A stretch of 64,000 nt of DNA from Massilia sp. CF038 (GTDB lineage: Bacteria; Pseudomonadota; Gammaproteobacteria; Burkholderiales; Burkholderiaceae_D): positions 1,860,001 to 1,924,000 of the forward strand of contig NZ_FQWU01000001.1 of NCBI RefSeq assembly GCF_900129765.1, in the 5' to 3' direction. The position numbers and the translations under genes were made by a program. A model generated the notes under the pieces. The model saw only the letters and a list, made by a program, of their open reading frames with translations, did not search any database and was not told the origin of the DNA. Below, in pieces: positions 55,744-64,000 of the stretch (its first letter is position 1; every line of letters starts with the position of its first letter).

Positions 55744-55980
55744 CTAGGTCCTCAGCCCATCAAGAATGGCAGCCACGGCTCGTTCCGCCTCCGTTTCGGC
55801 CTCGTGCTGGTCTGCAAACGTGTGATCGGCTGCCACGCGCTGCTTGGCGAACACGCTGGTCATATGCATGGGATTGTCAGACGGCATCGATATCGCGACA
55901 AAGGCGCCCCATTCTTCGGTGCCTTTCAGCTGTTCAGCGATAAATTCCACCAAGTATTGATCGATTGTTTTGGTCGGCAT
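55744..55980 (-). CDS. Small hypothetical protein
   Basis: A 78-residue protein from ATG 55980, with TGGAG six bases upstream; the longer frame is not supported. It is acidic and helical (TIDQYLVEFIAEQLKGTEEW, FADQHEAETEAERAVAAILD). No family recognised. Divergent from the MFS gene. Confidence 0.55.
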   Translation of the reverse strand: MPTKTIDQYLVEFIAEQLKGTEEWGAFVAISMPSDNPMHMTSVFAKQRVAADHTFADQHEAETEAERAVAAILDGLRT

Positions 55981-56108
55981 GGGTTCTCCAGAAGGCATTG
56001 CGTCTTGACGCTCGCACCAAGGATAGCCCGGCTGCGTTCGGAAGCCGAGCACGTTTGGTAGTATGGCGTTTCCCCACACCGAATTGATTATCAAAGGCAA
56101 GGAATCCG

Positions 56109-57377
56109 ATGGCCGACCGACCAGCACCATTGACTGCAGAGGCGCAAGCAAGCAACTTCACCGGCTATCAAAAATTTGTCGCAGGCATGCTTGCCTTCCT
56201 GCAGTTTGCCGTCATTCTCGACTTCATGGTGATGGCGCCGCTCGGTGCGCTGATCATGCCGGCGCTGGGCATCACGCCCGCGCGCTTCGGCATGGTGGTG
56301 TCGGCTTACGCGTTCAGTGCAGGCATCAGTGGCGTGCTGGCGGCGGGGTTTGCCGACCGCTTCGACCGCAAGCGCTTGCTGCTGTTCTTTTACGCGGGCT
56401 TCCTGGGCGGCACCTTGTGGTGCGCCATGGCCCAATCGTTCGAATCCTTGCTGGCCGCCCGTATCGTGACGGGCCTGTTTGGCGGCGTGATCGGCTCGGT
56501 CCTGCTGGCCATCATGACTGACCTGTACGCCCCCAATTTGCGCGGGCGCGCCATGGGTATTTTGCAGACCGCGTTTGCCGGCAGCCAGATCATGGGACTG
56601 CCCATTGCACTGTACCTGTCCAACCACTGGAGCTGGCATGCACCGTTCTTCATGATTGTTGGCGTGGGCATCCTGGGCGGCATCGTGGTGGTGTGGCGAT
56701 TGCAGCCTGTGAACGCGCATCTGGCACTGCCGCGCGAGACCAGCGCCTTCAAGCATTTGCTCGGTACCGTGGGCGACAAGCGCCATCTGCCGGCGTTTGC
56801 CACCACGGCGCTGCTGACCACGGGCGGCTTCATGTTGATGCCGTTCAGTAGCGTCTTCACGGTCAACAATCTGGGCATCCACATTGCGCAGTTGCCGACG
56901 ATCTATCTGGTCACGGGACTGTGCACCATGTTTGCCGGTCCCCTGGTGGGCAAGGCCGCCGACCGCTTTGGCAAAATGCCGGTGTTCCTTGCCGGCAGTG
57001 TGCTCACTTCGGTCATGGTGGTGACTTATACCCATCTGGGACCGGTCCCGCTGCCAGCCGTGATTGCCGTGAACGTGATTCTGTTCATCGGCATTTTTTC
57101 GCGCATGATTCCCTACCAGGCCATGTCGGCTTCGGTGCCGGAGCCGGCCAAGCGCGGCGCATTCAGTGCCATCAGCGCCGCGATCCAGCAACTGTCCGGC
57201 GGTGTCGCTGCAGTCGTCGCCGGCCATCTGGTGAGCACGGGTGCCGATGGCAAGCTGGTCGGCTTTGCCAACGTCGGCTACGTGGTGGTATGCAGCACGA
57301 TTGTGGCCGGTTTCCTCGCGCACCAGGTCCACCGTGGCATCGTGCAGCGCGAGGCCCTGGCAGCTGCCGCATCCTGA
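56109..57377 (+). CDS. MFS transporter (AraJ/drug-efflux type)
   Basis: A 422-residue, 12-helix major facilitator with FADRFDRKRLLLFFYAGFLG (motif A region) and a second-half RFGKMPVFLAGSVLTSVMVV. AAGGAAT precedes the ATG. Likely an exporter; substrate unknown. It is convergent with the chemoreceptor gene, 18 bp apart. Confidence 0.9.
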   Translation: MADRPAPLTAEAQASNFTGYQKFVAGMLAFLQFAVILDFMVMAPLGALIMPALGITPARFGMVVSAYAFSAGISGVLAAGFADRFDRKRLLLFFYAGFLGGTLWCAMAQSFESLLAARIVTGLFGGVIGSVLLAIMTDLYAPNLRGRAMGILQTAFAGSQIMGLPIALYLSNHWSWHAPFFMIVGVGILGGIVVVWRLQPVNAHLALPRETSAFKHLLGTVGDKRHLPAFATTALLTTGGFMLMPFSSVFTVNNLGIHIAQLPTIYLVTGLCTMFAGPLVGKAADRFGKMPVFLAGSVLTSVMVVTYTHLGPVPLPAVIAVNVILFIGIFSRMIPYQAMSASVPEPAKRGAFSAISAAIQQLSGGVAAVVAGHLVSTGADGKLVGFANVGYVVVCSTIVAGFLAHQVHRGIVQREALAAAAS

Positions 57378-57395
57378 TCGGCAGTTCGTTGACAC

Positions 57396-59018
57396 TCAGG
57401 CCGCCAGCCTGGCAAGGCGGGGCGGACGGATTGGGCGCGCAGGCAGGGCGGCGGCACTCTTGGGGCGCGCCGCCGGGGCAGTGTCGAGGCGGAACGTCGC
57501 GACGACCTCGCCCAACTGCCGGGCCTGCTGGTGCATCGCAGCCGACGCCGCAGCCGAATCTTCCACCAGGGCCGCGTTCTGCTGGGTCATTCCATCGATC
57601 GCGCCAACGGCTTTGTTGATCTGTTCGATGCCGGCAGTCTGCTCGCGGCTGGCCACACTGATGCCAGCCATGATGTCGGTCACGCTGCCGATGCTGCTGA
57701 CAATCTCGCGCATGGCCGTCCCGGCCTGGTCCACCAGACTGGCGCCCAGCGTCGTTTGCTCGACCGATGCCCCGATCAGGGACTTGATTTCGCGCGCGGC
57801 CGAGGCTGAGCGCTGCGCCAGATTGCGCACTTCGGTTGCCACCACGGCGAACCCGCGTCCTTGCTCTCCAGCGCGCGCCGCTTCCACGGCAGCATTGAGC
57901 GCCAGGATATTGGTCTGGAAGGCGATCCCGTCGATGACGCCGATGATGTCGACAATCTTTCTGGCCGAAGTGTTGATGGAACCCATGGTATCAACCACGC
58001 GGGCGACCACCGTGCCACCTTCGCCGGCAACGGCGGCGGCCGTCTGGGCCAGCAGATTGGCTTGTTGCGCGTGGTCGGCATTTTGCTTGATGGTGGCCGT
58101 GAGCTGCTCCATGGACGATGCGGTCTCTTCAAGGGAGCTCGCTTGTGCTTCGGTCCGTGCCGACAGCGCCAGATTGCCGCTGGCAATGTCCGATGCGCCG
58201 CGCGCGATCGCTTCAGTGCCAGCCTGAACTTTGCCGACGGTGTGACGCAAGCTGGTGTTCATGTCTTTCAGGGCGCGCATCAGGCGCCCCGTTTCGTCGT
58301 CGGAAACGATTGCAATGTCCTGGGTCAGATCACCGGCGGCAATTCTGCCGGCAATGTCGACCGCTTTTTCCATTGGCCGCGAGATGGCGCGCACCAGCCA
58401 TACTGCCATGCCGCCAGCCAGGACCAGACTGAACGCGACCGCAGTCAGGCAACTGATCCACACCAGCCGGAAATTGCGCTGGGTCTGGTCAAACTCCGCT
58501 CTGGCCACATCGAGTTGCAGTTTAAGCAGGGCATCAATCCCGGCGCGCACCGGCTTGTACAGCCGTGCCATCTCACCATGCACCAGGCTGGCTGCGCCCT
58601 GGTTGTCGCCGGCACGCAGCGCGACCAGGGCCGGTGCCAGCCCGGCGCTCTGGAAGGCCATACGCTGTTGGGCAAATTGTTCCGCCAGTCGGCTTTCTTC
58701 TTCGGTGTGCGCGGTGGCCATGAAGGCGGTCCAGCGCGCTTCGATGGTGTTCATGTTCGTATCAATCTGGTTCAGCGCATCGGGCAGAGCGGGTGCGGAC
58801 AGGCCCTTTGCCACGATCAGCTGATTTTCATCGAGCAGGCGCACGATGGTGTCGAGCTCGGACATGGGCACCAGGCGGTCGTCGTAAATGCGGTTGGTGG
58901 ACTGGTTGGCCAGATGCAGGCTGCCGATGCCAATCAAGGCACCGGCCAGCAATTGCGCTGACAGGAAGCCAATGACAAAAAGGAGTCTCGAGCGGATGGT
59001 TAGTTTGCTGAACTTCAT
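57396..59018 (-). CDS. Methyl-accepting chemotaxis protein
   Basis: A 540-residue chemoreceptor. Helix 1 at about 11-31, a four-helix-bundle periplasmic domain (about 35-185), helix 2 at about 190-210, HAMP (AISRPMEKAVDIAGRIAAGD), and signalling domain with tip IDGIAFQTNILALNAAVEAA. The C-terminus is a Pro/Arg-rich tail without a clear CheR pentapeptide. ATG 59018 has AAGGA upstream. Ligand unknown. Confidence 0.95.
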   Translation of the reverse strand: MKFSKLTIRSRLLFVIGFLSAQLLAGALIGIGSLHLANQSTNRIYDDRLVPMSELDTIVRLLDENQLIVAKGLSAPALPDALNQIDTNMNTIEARWTAFMATAHTEEESRLAEQFAQQRMAFQSAGLAPALVALRAGDNQGAASLVHGEMARLYKPVRAGIDALLKLQLDVARAEFDQTQRNFRLVWISCLTAVAFSLVLAGGMAVWLVRAISRPMEKAVDIAGRIAAGDLTQDIAIVSDDETGRLMRALKDMNTSLRHTVGKVQAGTEAIARGASDIASGNLALSARTEAQASSLEETASSMEQLTATIKQNADHAQQANLLAQTAAAVAGEGGTVVARVVDTMGSINTSARKIVDIIGVIDGIAFQTNILALNAAVEAARAGEQGRGFAVVATEVRNLAQRSASAAREIKSLIGASVEQTTLGASLVDQAGTAMREIVSSIGSVTDIMAGISVASREQTAGIEQINKAVGAIDGMTQQNAALVEDSAAASAAMHQQARQLGEVVATFRLDTAPAARPKSAAALPARPIRPPRLARLAA

Positions 59019-59170
59019 GTTGCGGTCCTTGCGGGTCTTGGATGGTAGACACCATTCTGGCAAGGTAAAACCGCAAAATCGTTGATGCAAATCAAAATCA
59101 AATTCCTTAAAGTAATTTTATCAGGGTGGCCAAGCGTACGGTTAGTTGGAAAAACGGATAGGATAGGCAA

Positions 59171-59186
59171 TCGATACATCATGTAA
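59171..59186. promoter_or_regulatory. LysR operator copy upstream of the lysR gene
   Basis: TCGATACATCATGTAA contains the perfect palindrome TACATCATGTA (59175-59185), located 7 bp from the LysR start codon. The same 11-mer occurs upstream of the SDR operon. Confidence 0.6.
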
Positions 59187-59192
59187 CAAGCC

Positions 59193-60116
59193 ATGGCCCG
59201 CCAATTCGACGATCTCCAGCTCGGCAGCATCGAGCTTTTCTGTTCTACTGCCGAGCTGGGCAGTTTCACCGCAGCCGCAACTGCCGCGGGCGTGACGCCC
59301 GCTGCGGTGAGCCGCGCGATCTCGCGCCTGGAGGCGCGGCTGGGCGTTCGATTGTTCGTGCGTACCACGCGTACCCTGAACTTGACCGATGCCGGCCGCG
59401 ATTATTACGAACAGTGCCGGGCTGCGCTGCATCAGCTGGTCGAAGCGGAGCGTGTCGTCACCGGCCGCCAGAGCGCGCCTTCAGGCCTGCTGCGCATCAG
59501 TATGGCCACGCCCTACGGCCACTATCGCGTGCTGCCGCTGCTGCCGGCATTTTCCGCACGCTACCCGGAGGTGCGGATCGAATTTCACCTCAGTAATCGC
59601 AATGTCGATTTTGGCGAAGAAGGCTTCGATCTGGCGATTCGCGGCCGTACGCCGGCCGATTCGACCATGATCGCGCGTCACCTGGAAGATGCCGAACTGG
59701 TGCTGGTGGCCACGCCGGCTTACCTGGCGCGCTGCGGTTCGCCCCGCAATCTGGCCGAGCTGCAGGACCATAATTGCATTCAGTTTGCGTTGCCCAGCAC
59801 GGGGCGCAATATCGACTGGCTGTTTCGCGACGGTTCGCAGGAGATCGACTTGGCCACGACCGGCTTGTATGGCTGCGCGGAAGACATTCTGGGCGCGGCC
59901 ACCCTGGTACGCGCGGGCGGCGGCCTGTTTCAAACCTACCGCTTCATTGTCGCTGACGACTTGCGGGCAGGGCGGCTGGTGGAATTGTTGCCGTCGCTGG
60001 GTGGACGTTCGCGTCCCTTCTACCTGATTTATCCCCATGGGCGCCACCTGACCACCCGCGTGCGTGCCTTTGTCGATTTTCTCATTGAACATTTGCGCAG
60101 CGACGCAACCGCTTGA
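59193..60116 (+). CDS. LysR family transcriptional regulator
   Basis: A 307-residue LysR protein; winged helix-turn-helix in FDDLQLGSIELFCSTAELGS and TPAAVSRAISRLEARLGVRL followed by FVRTTRTL, effector domain beyond. No Shine-Dalgarno is obvious before ATG 59193. It lies upstream of and in the same direction as the SDR operon; a shared palindrome before both suggests that it controls itself and that operon. Confidence 0.92.
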   Translation: MARQFDDLQLGSIELFCSTAELGSFTAAATAAGVTPAAVSRAISRLEARLGVRLFVRTTRTLNLTDAGRDYYEQCRAALHQLVEAERVVTGRQSAPSGLLRISMATPYGHYRVLPLLPAFSARYPEVRIEFHLSNRNVDFGEEGFDLAIRGRTPADSTMIARHLEDAELVLVATPAYLARCGSPRNLAELQDHNCIQFALPSTGRNIDWLFRDGSQEIDLATTGLYGCAEDILGAATLVRAGGGLFQTYRFIVADDLRAGRLVELLPSLGGRSRPFYLIYPHGRHLTTRVRAFVDFLIEHLRSDATA

Positions 60117-60128
60117 GCACGTGATTCA

Positions 60129-60144
60129 TTACATCATGTATCGA
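60129..60144. promoter_or_regulatory. LysR operator copy upstream of the SDR operon
   Basis: TTACATCATGTATCGA contains the identical palindrome TACATCATGTA (60130-60140); the 16-mer is the inverse of the upstream copy except for one central base. It is about 100 bp before the SDR start. Confidence 0.6.
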
Positions 60145-60243
60145 GTGAATTGATTCAGACCATCTTTTTCCTGTGGCATGCGATGCCTATAGTGCTTGAA
60201 CGGGTGCACCCACCCGACCCTCAATCACTGAAAAGGAAACATC

Positions 60244-60981
60244 ATGAACAAGGTCCCACGCACCGTCGTCATTACCGGTGCATCGAGCGGCATCGGCCTG
60301 GCACTGGCCGCAGCTTACCTGCAACGCGGCGACAACGTGGTGGGCAATGCCCGCAACGCACAAGGTCTGGAGCGGGCTGCCGCCCAGCTGGGTAACCCAT
60401 CCGGTTTTGTTGGCGTCGCCGGCGACATTGCCGACCCGGCCACCGCGGTCGCACTGTTCGATACAGCCAAAGCGCGCTTTGGCACCGTCGATGTCCTGAT
60501 CAACAACGCCGGTATCTTCATCGCCAAGCCCTTTCACACGTACACACCCGACGATGTCGAGCGCCTGGTCGCCACCAATCTGATGGGCTTTTTCTATCCG
60601 TCGCAGCAGGCAGCGGCGCACATGGTGGCCAATGGCGGCGGGCATATCGTCAACATCACGGCCAGCGTATCCCTGCAGCCTAGCGCGGCCCTGCCGGCCG
60701 TTCTGCCAGTGCTCGTCAAGGGTGGCCTGAACAGCGCAACGCGTGCGCTGGCACTGGAACTGGCGCCGCACAATGTCAAGGTCACTGCCGTGGCCCCCGG
60801 GATCATCGACACGCCCTTGCATGCCCCGGGCACGCATGACTTCCTCAAGGGCCTGCAGCCAACCGGCCAGTTTGGCCAGGTAAAGGACATTGTCGACGCG
60901 GTGCTGTACATGACCGACGCCAGCTTCACCACCGGCGTGGTGCTCAGTGTCGACGGCGGCGCCACTGCCGGCGTCTGGTAG
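60244..60981 (+). CDS. Short-chain dehydrogenase/reductase
   Basis: A 245-residue classical SDR with VITGASSGIGLALAAAYLQR (NAD(P) motif) and NNAGIF. The usual Tyr of the YxxxK site is not seen where expected: the region reads PAVLPVLVKGGLNSATRALA, with Lys present but a Val/Leu string where YxASK would be. That loss of the catalytic Tyr is odd and may mean a non-oxidoreductase role. AAAGGAAA upstream of the ATG. First gene of a four-gene operon. Confidence 0.85.
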   Translation: MNKVPRTVVITGASSGIGLALAAAYLQRGDNVVGNARNAQGLERAAAQLGNPSGFVGVAGDIADPATAVALFDTAKARFGTVDVLINNAGIFIAKPFHTYTPDDVERLVATNLMGFFYPSQQAAAHMVANGGGHIVNITASVSLQPSAALPAVLPVLVKGGLNSATRALALELAPHNVKVTAVAPGIIDTPLHAPGTHDFLKGLQPTGQFGQVKDIVDAVLYMTDASFTTGVVLSVDGGATAGVW

Positions 60982-60990
60982 GAGAGCGCC

Positions 60991-61209
60991 ATGCCCTACA
61001 TTCTGGTTCAGGTGACCGACGAAGGCGTCACCCGCGAGCAAAAGGCCAAGATCATTGCCGGCGCCACCGCGCTGATGGTGGACATTCTGGGCAAGGATCC
61101 CGAAGCGACCTTTGTCGTGATCGAGGAGGTCGACACCGACAACTGGGGTCACGGCGGCGAACTGGTGACACTGCGCCGCCAGCGCCAGGCAGCGGGACAG
61201 CTGCGATGA
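60991..61209 (+). CDS. 4-Oxalocrotonate tautomerase family protein
   Basis: A 72-residue tautomerase. The chain begins Met-Pro, so after Met removal Pro1 would be the catalytic base (PYILVQVTDEGVTREQKAKI). Family members isomerise keto-enol pairs. Sits between two SDR genes in one operon, with ATGA overlap to the next gene. Confidence 0.9.
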   Translation: MPYILVQVTDEGVTREQKAKIIAGATALMVDILGKDPEATFVVIEEVDTDNWGHGGELVTLRRQRQAAGQLR

Positions 61210-61607
61210 GCGAGCGGAACGCGGCAGAAGTCGAGCGGGCCATCGGCCATGTGCTGTCCACCTACTTCGCTGGCCTGTACAACGGCGACACGGCACTGCT
61301 GCGTTCCGTATTCGACCCCGACGCCGCGCTGTTTGCGGTGCAGGGCGGGGCGCGCTATCACAAGCCGGTCGAGATCTATCTCGCCGGCGTGGCCACCCGT
61401 TCTTCGCCACGCGAACTGGGCGAGCCGTTTGCCATGGCGGTTCTGTCGCTTGAGGTACTGGGCCACATGGGCATGGCCAAGGTACACGTGCCGGCGCGCG
61501 GCCATCACTATGTCAATTACTTGTCCCTTCTGCTGGCAGAGGGACGCTGGCTGATCGTGAACAAGCTGTTCGACGACGTGCCCCCATTTTCTATCGAGGA
61601 GAACTGA
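61206..61607 (+). CDS. NTF2-like (SnoaL-type) protein
   Basis: A 133-residue NTF2-like fold protein with DTALLRSVFDPDAALFAVQG and the C-terminal RWLIVNKLFDDVPP typical of these small proteins. Could be an enzyme acting on polyketide-like or steroid-like ligands, or a binding protein. ATGA overlap with the tautomerase gene; last stop 1 bp before the next start. Confidence 0.85.
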   Translation: MSERNAAEVERAIGHVLSTYFAGLYNGDTALLRSVFDPDAALFAVQGGARYHKPVEIYLAGVATRSSPRELGEPFAMAVLSLEVLGHMGMAKVHVPARGHHYVNYLSLLLAEGRWLIVNKLFDDVPPFSIEEN

Positions 61608-61608
61608 A

Positions 61609-62403
61609 ATGCATCATCCACAACCCGGCACCGCGGTCGTCACTGGCGCATCGACCGGCATTGGCGCCTTGTATGCCGAGCGCCTCGCCGCGCGCGGCTA
61701 CGATCTGATCCTGGTCGCCCGCAACGAAGCGCGATTGCGCGAACTGGCAGCGCGTTTGCATGCCGGCAGTGGTCAAGAGGTGCGTACCCTTGCCGCCGAC
61801 CTGACCACGGAAGCGGGCCTGTCTGCCGTCGAGACAGCGCTGCGCACCGACCCCAGCATCACCATGTTGGTCAACAATGCCGGCGTGGGCGCCACCGGAC
61901 CACTGCTTGGTTCCGACATCGCCAGAATGCAGGACATGATTGCCCTGAACGTGGTGGCGCTCACGCGCCTGACCTACGCTGCGGTGCCGGGATTCGCCGA
62001 GCGCGGCAAGGGGACCTTGATCAATATCGCCTCGATCGTCGCGATTGCGCCGGAGCTTCTCAATGGCGTGTACGGGGCCAGCAAGGCCTATGTGCTGGCC
62101 CTGAGCCAGTCGCTGCGCCATGAACTGGCGGGCAAGGGCGTGCGCGTGCAGACCGTTTTACCGGGTGCAACCGCGACCGACTTCTGGAAGCTCGCCGGCA
62201 CCCCGGTGGAATATCTGCCGCAAGAAATTGTGATGCGCGCCGATGCGATGGTCGACGCGGCCCTGGCCGGTCTGGATGCAGGGGAGTTTGTCACCATTCC
62301 AGGCCTGGAAGACGGCGCCAAGTACGATGCGTTTGAAGCTGCGCGCATCGCCATGCACGGCGAATTGTCGACCACGACCCCGGCGTCGCGCTATCGGGCA
62401 TGA
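61609..62403 (+). CDS. Short-chain dehydrogenase/reductase
   Basis: A 264-residue SDR with VVTGASTGIGALYAERLAAR, NNAGVG and YGASKAY, all catalytic residues intact. It lies 1 bp behind the NTF2-like gene and ends the operon. GAGGAG upstream of the ATG. The neighbouring SDR, tautomerase and NTF2-like genes suggest a detoxification or small-molecule pathway. Confidence 0.92.
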   Translation: MHHPQPGTAVVTGASTGIGALYAERLAARGYDLILVARNEARLRELAARLHAGSGQEVRTLAADLTTEAGLSAVETALRTDPSITMLVNNAGVGATGPLLGSDIARMQDMIALNVVALTRLTYAAVPGFAERGKGTLINIASIVAIAPELLNGVYGASKAYVLALSQSLRHELAGKGVRVQTVLPGATATDFWKLAGTPVEYLPQEIVMRADAMVDAALAGLDAGEFVTIPGLEDGAKYDAFEAARIAMHGELSTTTPASRYRA

Positions 62404-62572
62404 TGCTGTTATGTGTCTGAATGTGTCTGGCGGCGTTACAGCAACATGGCCCGCCCGCCCAGACACAATCCCGACATTGGCGTGACATGCTGGCGCGGTT
62501 TAATGCATGTGTGGACTGCAAAGCAGGCTTCATCCCGGCGCCGGCAAGCATGTCCCTCACAGGAGAACCACC

Positions 62573-62995
62573 ATGAAAGTCACCTACCCGAAGCGCGCCC
62601 GCGCAACCTTGCTGCTGGCATCGGCCTTTGCCCTCGGCAGCGCCGCAATGGCCCCAGCATCGGCACAGCAGCTCGACGCCAACGGCATTGGCCGTACCGA
62701 GGTGGTGCGCCGCGATCTCGATGCCAAAAACGAGGCGATCCAGGTCCGTGTCGACTTTGGCCCGCACGCGGCCTTCGGCAAGCACGCGCACCCTGGTGTG
62801 GAAATCGCGTACGTGCTGGAAGGGACGATGGAGTATGTCCTTGACGGTAAAGCCGTCACGCTCAAGGCGGGAGAGTCTCTGTTCATCCCTGCCGGCGCCG
62901 TGCATTCGGCCCGTAACCTCGGTAGCGGCAATGCATCCGAACTGGCGACCTACCTGGTCGAAAAAGGCAAACCAATTCTGGTGCTGGCCAAATGA
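62573..62995 (+). CDS. Exported cupin-domain protein
   Basis: A 140-residue protein with a signal peptide (ARATLLLASAFALGSAAMAP, cleavage near ASA-QQ). The cupin fold has motif 1 AFGKHAHPGVEIAYVLEG, with metal-binding His residues in GKHAHPG and Glu in EIAYVLEG, and motif 2 PAGAVHSARN. AGGAGAA upstream of ATG 62573. Periplasmic, substrate unknown. It overlaps the redoxin gene by 4 bp. Confidence 0.88.
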   Translation: MKVTYPKRARATLLLASAFALGSAAMAPASAQQLDANGIGRTEVVRRDLDAKNEAIQVRVDFGPHAAFGKHAHPGVEIAYVLEGTMEYVLDGKAVTLKAGESLFIPAGAVHSARNLGSGNASELATYLVEKGKPILVLAK

Positions 62996-64000
62996 GCGGC
63001 CCGCACAAAACAAAACGCATTGCGCTCATGGCGGGAGCACTGGCCGTGGCCGGTGCGCTGGCAGTGCCGGCGCTCACCGGCCTGTCCCTGGTGGGGGCCG
63101 CGCCAAGCGGCAGCCGCCTGCAGGTGGAGGGCACCATGGCCGGTTTCGACGGCGCCACTACCTGGCTCAATTCCGCTCCCCTGACCGCGCCCAAGCTGCG
63201 CGGCAAGGTCGTGCTGGTCGATTTCTGGACCTATTCGTGCATCAACTGCATCCGCAGCATGCCCTATGTGCGTGCCTGGGCTGCAAAGTATCGCGACCAG
63301 GGGCTGACGGTGGTCGGCGTGCATACGCCCGAATTCAAGTTCGAGGAAGATCTGGTCAACATCAATGCGGCAGTGGGGCGCTTTCAGATCGACTTTCCCG
63401 TGGCCGTGGACAGCCAGCACAAAATCTGGCAAGCCTGGGGCAATCGCTACTGGCCTGCCTTTTATCTGGTCGATGCACAGGGCAAAATCCGTTTCCATCA
63501 ATTTGGTGAGGGCGGCTACGACAAGATGGAACTGGCGATTCAGTCCTTGCTGGCCGAAGCGTCGGGCCGTCCGGGTGACGGCAAGCTGGTCAATCCGCAG
63601 GCTGGCGCCGAGCATATGGCGCCAGCCCTGGGCAGCATCGGCTCGGACGAAACCTACGTCGGCTACGAGAAAGCGTCCAATTTCCGTGGCGCGCCACGGC
63701 TGCGTGAAGATCGTTTGCAGACCTATACGATGGCCAATCTGGGCTTGAATCAATGGGCTCTGGCGGGCGGCTGGGTGGTGGGCGCCGAAAGCGCGGTCGC
63801 TGCCGAATCGGGCGCCGCGCTGGCGCACCAGTTCAGCGCGCGCGACCTGCATCTGGTGATGGGGCCAGGCGCAGCCGGTGCCAAAGTGCGCATCAAAGTG
63901 ACGCTCGATGGCCGCGCACCCGGTGCCGATCATGGCGCCGATATTGACGCCGAGGGCAATGGCGTGGTGGATGCGACGCGCTTGTACCAGCTGGTGCGCC
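62992..64000 (+). CDS. Periplasmic thioredoxin-fold protein (TlpA/DipZ C-terminal type), 3' end outside window
   Basis: The gene starts ATGA-overlapping the cupin stop and is open to the window end, at least 336 codons. A hydrophobic signal (about 12-35, IALMAGALAVAGALAVPALT) precedes a thioredoxin domain with redox pair Cys83 and Cys86 in FWTYSCINCIRSMPYV, followed by a C-terminal extension seen in DipZ-type proteins (NLGLNQWALAGGWVVGAES). Likely a periplasmic disulphide reductase. Pairing with the cupin gene suggests a joint role. Confidence 0.88.
   Translation, partial: MSGPHKTKRIALMAGALAVAGALAVPALTGLSLVGAAPSGSRLQVEGTMAGFDGATTWLNSAPLTAPKLRGKVVLVDFWTYSCINCIRSMPYVRAWAAKYRDQGLTVVGVHTPEFKFEEDLVNINAAVGRFQIDFPVAVDSQHKIWQAWGNRYWPAFYLVDAQGKIRFHQFGEGGYDKMELAIQSLLAEASGRPGDGKLVNPQAGAEHMAPALGSIGSDETYVGYEKASNFRGAPRLREDRLQTYTMANLGLNQWALAGGWVVGAESAVAAESGAALAHQFSARDLHLVMGPGAAGAKVRIKVTLDGRAPGADHGADIDAEGNGVVDATRLYQLVR

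Overview
The window looks like chromosomal DNA of a GC-rich betaproteobacterium, most likely an Oxalobacteraceae member of the Massilia/Duganella/Janthinobacterium type. This rests on recognised gene families and arrangements (smpB / ratA / rnfH, guaB-guaA, an MSHA-type pilus locus, a GH18 chitinase, many SDR/LysR pairs), not on a database search. About 68 protein genes are supported. I saw no rRNA, tRNA, CRISPR array, intact insertion sequence or replication origin.

Layout. 1-9.4 kb is core housekeeping: the end of a paraslipin-like SPFH gene, an SDR, a small lipoprotein, a signal peptidase I, a Bcr/CflA exporter, smpB, a RatA-family gene, rnfH, a DUF4124 gene, then guaB and guaA, each followed by an intrinsic terminator. 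9.4-11.4 kb is a short, A+T-richer accessory patch directly behind guaA, with a probably frameshifted immunity-like gene, a possible gene remnant and a small membrane protein. 11.4-23.5 kb is mixed metabolism and secreted enzymes: an Rrf2 regulator overlapping a thioredoxin-reductase-like gene, an AXE1-type esterase, a DUF885 hydrolase, a divergent LysR/azoreductase pair, a secreted chitinase, and a DUF4785/secreted-hydrolase operon facing it.

23.6-29.7 kb is a signalling operon: RsbR, RsbS and RsbT homologues, a GHKL-SpoIIE fusion, a hybrid histidine kinase with an extra RsbT-like ATPase domain, and a REC-HK-REC protein. It is a Gram-negative stressosome module wired to two-component signalling, and the most interesting system here. 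29.9-38.3 kb holds an exported pyruvate-phosphate-dikinase-like protein, a PhyH-type dioxygenase, a periplasmic binding protein, a UBP zinc finger, a second LysR/SDR divergent pair, cheV and a small lipoprotein.

38.4-55.7 kb is a type IV (MSHA-like) pilus region: ABC ATPase, ExeA-like ATPase, secretin, TPR protein, GspE-type ATPase, GspF-type platform protein, GspL-, GspM- and MshK-like proteins, two large paralogous prepilin-like proteins on the opposite strand, an ABC-2 permease, a TPR-like protein, a response regulator, a histidine kinase and a separate pilin gene with its own terminator. 55.7-64 kb holds an MFS exporter, a chemoreceptor, and a LysR-controlled SDR/tautomerase/NTF2-like/SDR operon whose regulator and target share an exact 11-bp palindrome. 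It ends with a cupin gene overlapping a periplasmic thioredoxin-fold gene that runs off the window.

Start codons were chosen by ribosome-binding site, signal peptide and family N-terminus, so several differ from the longest open frame. Functional calls are from family recognition by eye.
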